Shown: positions 6,176-6,225 of the stretch, in pieces
Numbering within the stretch: the stretch's first letter is position 1
How the letters are laid out: each line of letters begins with the position of its first letter
From: Firmicutes bacterium CAG:95
Lineage (GTDB): Bacteria; Bacillota; Clostridia; Lachnospirales; Lachnospiraceae
Direction: 5' to 3'
NCBI GenBank assembly: GCA_000438155.1
Contig: FR902976.1
Coordinates: 1 to 6,225, forward strand
DNA: 6,225 nucleotides
Position numbers and translations under genes: made by a program
Notes under the pieces: generated by a model
Seen by the model: the letters and a program-made list of their open reading frames with translations, nothing else
Database searches by the model: none
What the model was told of the DNA's origin: nothing

Positions 6176-6208
6176 TTGACAAAGTAATGATCTATATGAT
6201 ACTATACT
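6176..6208 (+). promoter_or_regulatory. Promoter reading out of the right edge
   Basis: A perfect -35 TTGACA (6176-6181) is followed after 16 bases by GATACT (6198-6203, four of six), and after 21 bases by TATACT (6203-6208, five of six). The first has usable spacing and the second a better box. Transcription would start near 6210-6215 and leave the window, so the gene served is not visible. It is divergent from the papain-like gene, for which I find no convincing promoter on the minus strand. Confidence 0.5.
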
Positions 6209-6212
6209 AAAC

Positions 6213-6224
6213 GGTGATTACACC
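6213..6224. repeat. Short inverted repeat at the predicted start site
   Basis: GGTG and CACC are inverted around ATTA, right at the expected start of the rightward transcript. It could be half of an operator or the beginning of a longer hairpin cut off by the window edge. Four-base arms alone are weak evidence. Confidence 0.25.
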
Positions 6225-6225
6225 A

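Noticed and set aside
5985..6176. 63-codon minus-strand frame with NFKG/NFKE repeats ahead of the papain-like gene
   Set aside because: Its ATG (6174-6176) has no ribosome binding site, it overlaps the papain-like gene in another frame, and its repeats simply reflect the 12-base DNA repeats. An N-terminal extension by frameshift is not supported.

Overview
The window looks like chromosomal DNA of a gut-type Clostridia, most likely Lachnospiraceae. Supporting points are mid-range GC with very AT-rich intergenic gaps, AGGAGG-type ribosome binding sites, and the character of the proteins: a ~450-residue MgtE, a YigZ/IMPACT protein, and a class A penicillin-binding protein with a Cys-containing C-terminal region and a Gln/Ala-rich tail. 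This placement is inferred from sequence style, not from a database match. No rRNA, tRNA, CRISPR array, insertion sequence or phage gene is visible.

Layout, left to right. mgtE (Mg2+ channel/transporter, minus) ends 34 bases from the left edge. It is preceded by a 167-base gap that holds a promoter, a possible structured leader and a well-placed upstream reading frame overlapping the mgtE start. Next is yigZ (IMPACT/UPF0029 family, minus). A 195-base, very AT-rich divergent promoter region follows, with an 18-base palindrome next to the promoter of the large class A penicillin-binding protein gene (plus, 2407-5154). The PBP gene converges on a minus-strand gene, and a strong bidirectional terminator hairpin (5206-5254) separates them. 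That gene (5345-6076) encodes a 243-residue protein with Cys, His and Ser-Ser-Trp-Gly motifs arranged as in papain-like cysteine peptidases. Its upstream region carries five approximately 12-base A/T-rich repeat units. A plus-strand promoter at the right edge reads out of the window.

How the genes relate. yigZ and mgtE are co-directional with no terminator visible between them, so read-through is possible, although mgtE seems to have its own promoter overlapping the yigZ stop codon. The PBP gene is monocistronic, with its own promoter and terminator. The window is mostly core housekeeping (Mg2+ homeostasis, cell wall synthesis). The points most worth a second look are the mgtE leader, the papain-like protein and the repeat array upstream of it, and the palindrome at the PBP promoter. 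I do not see clear evidence of a defence system or other multi-gene accessory system.
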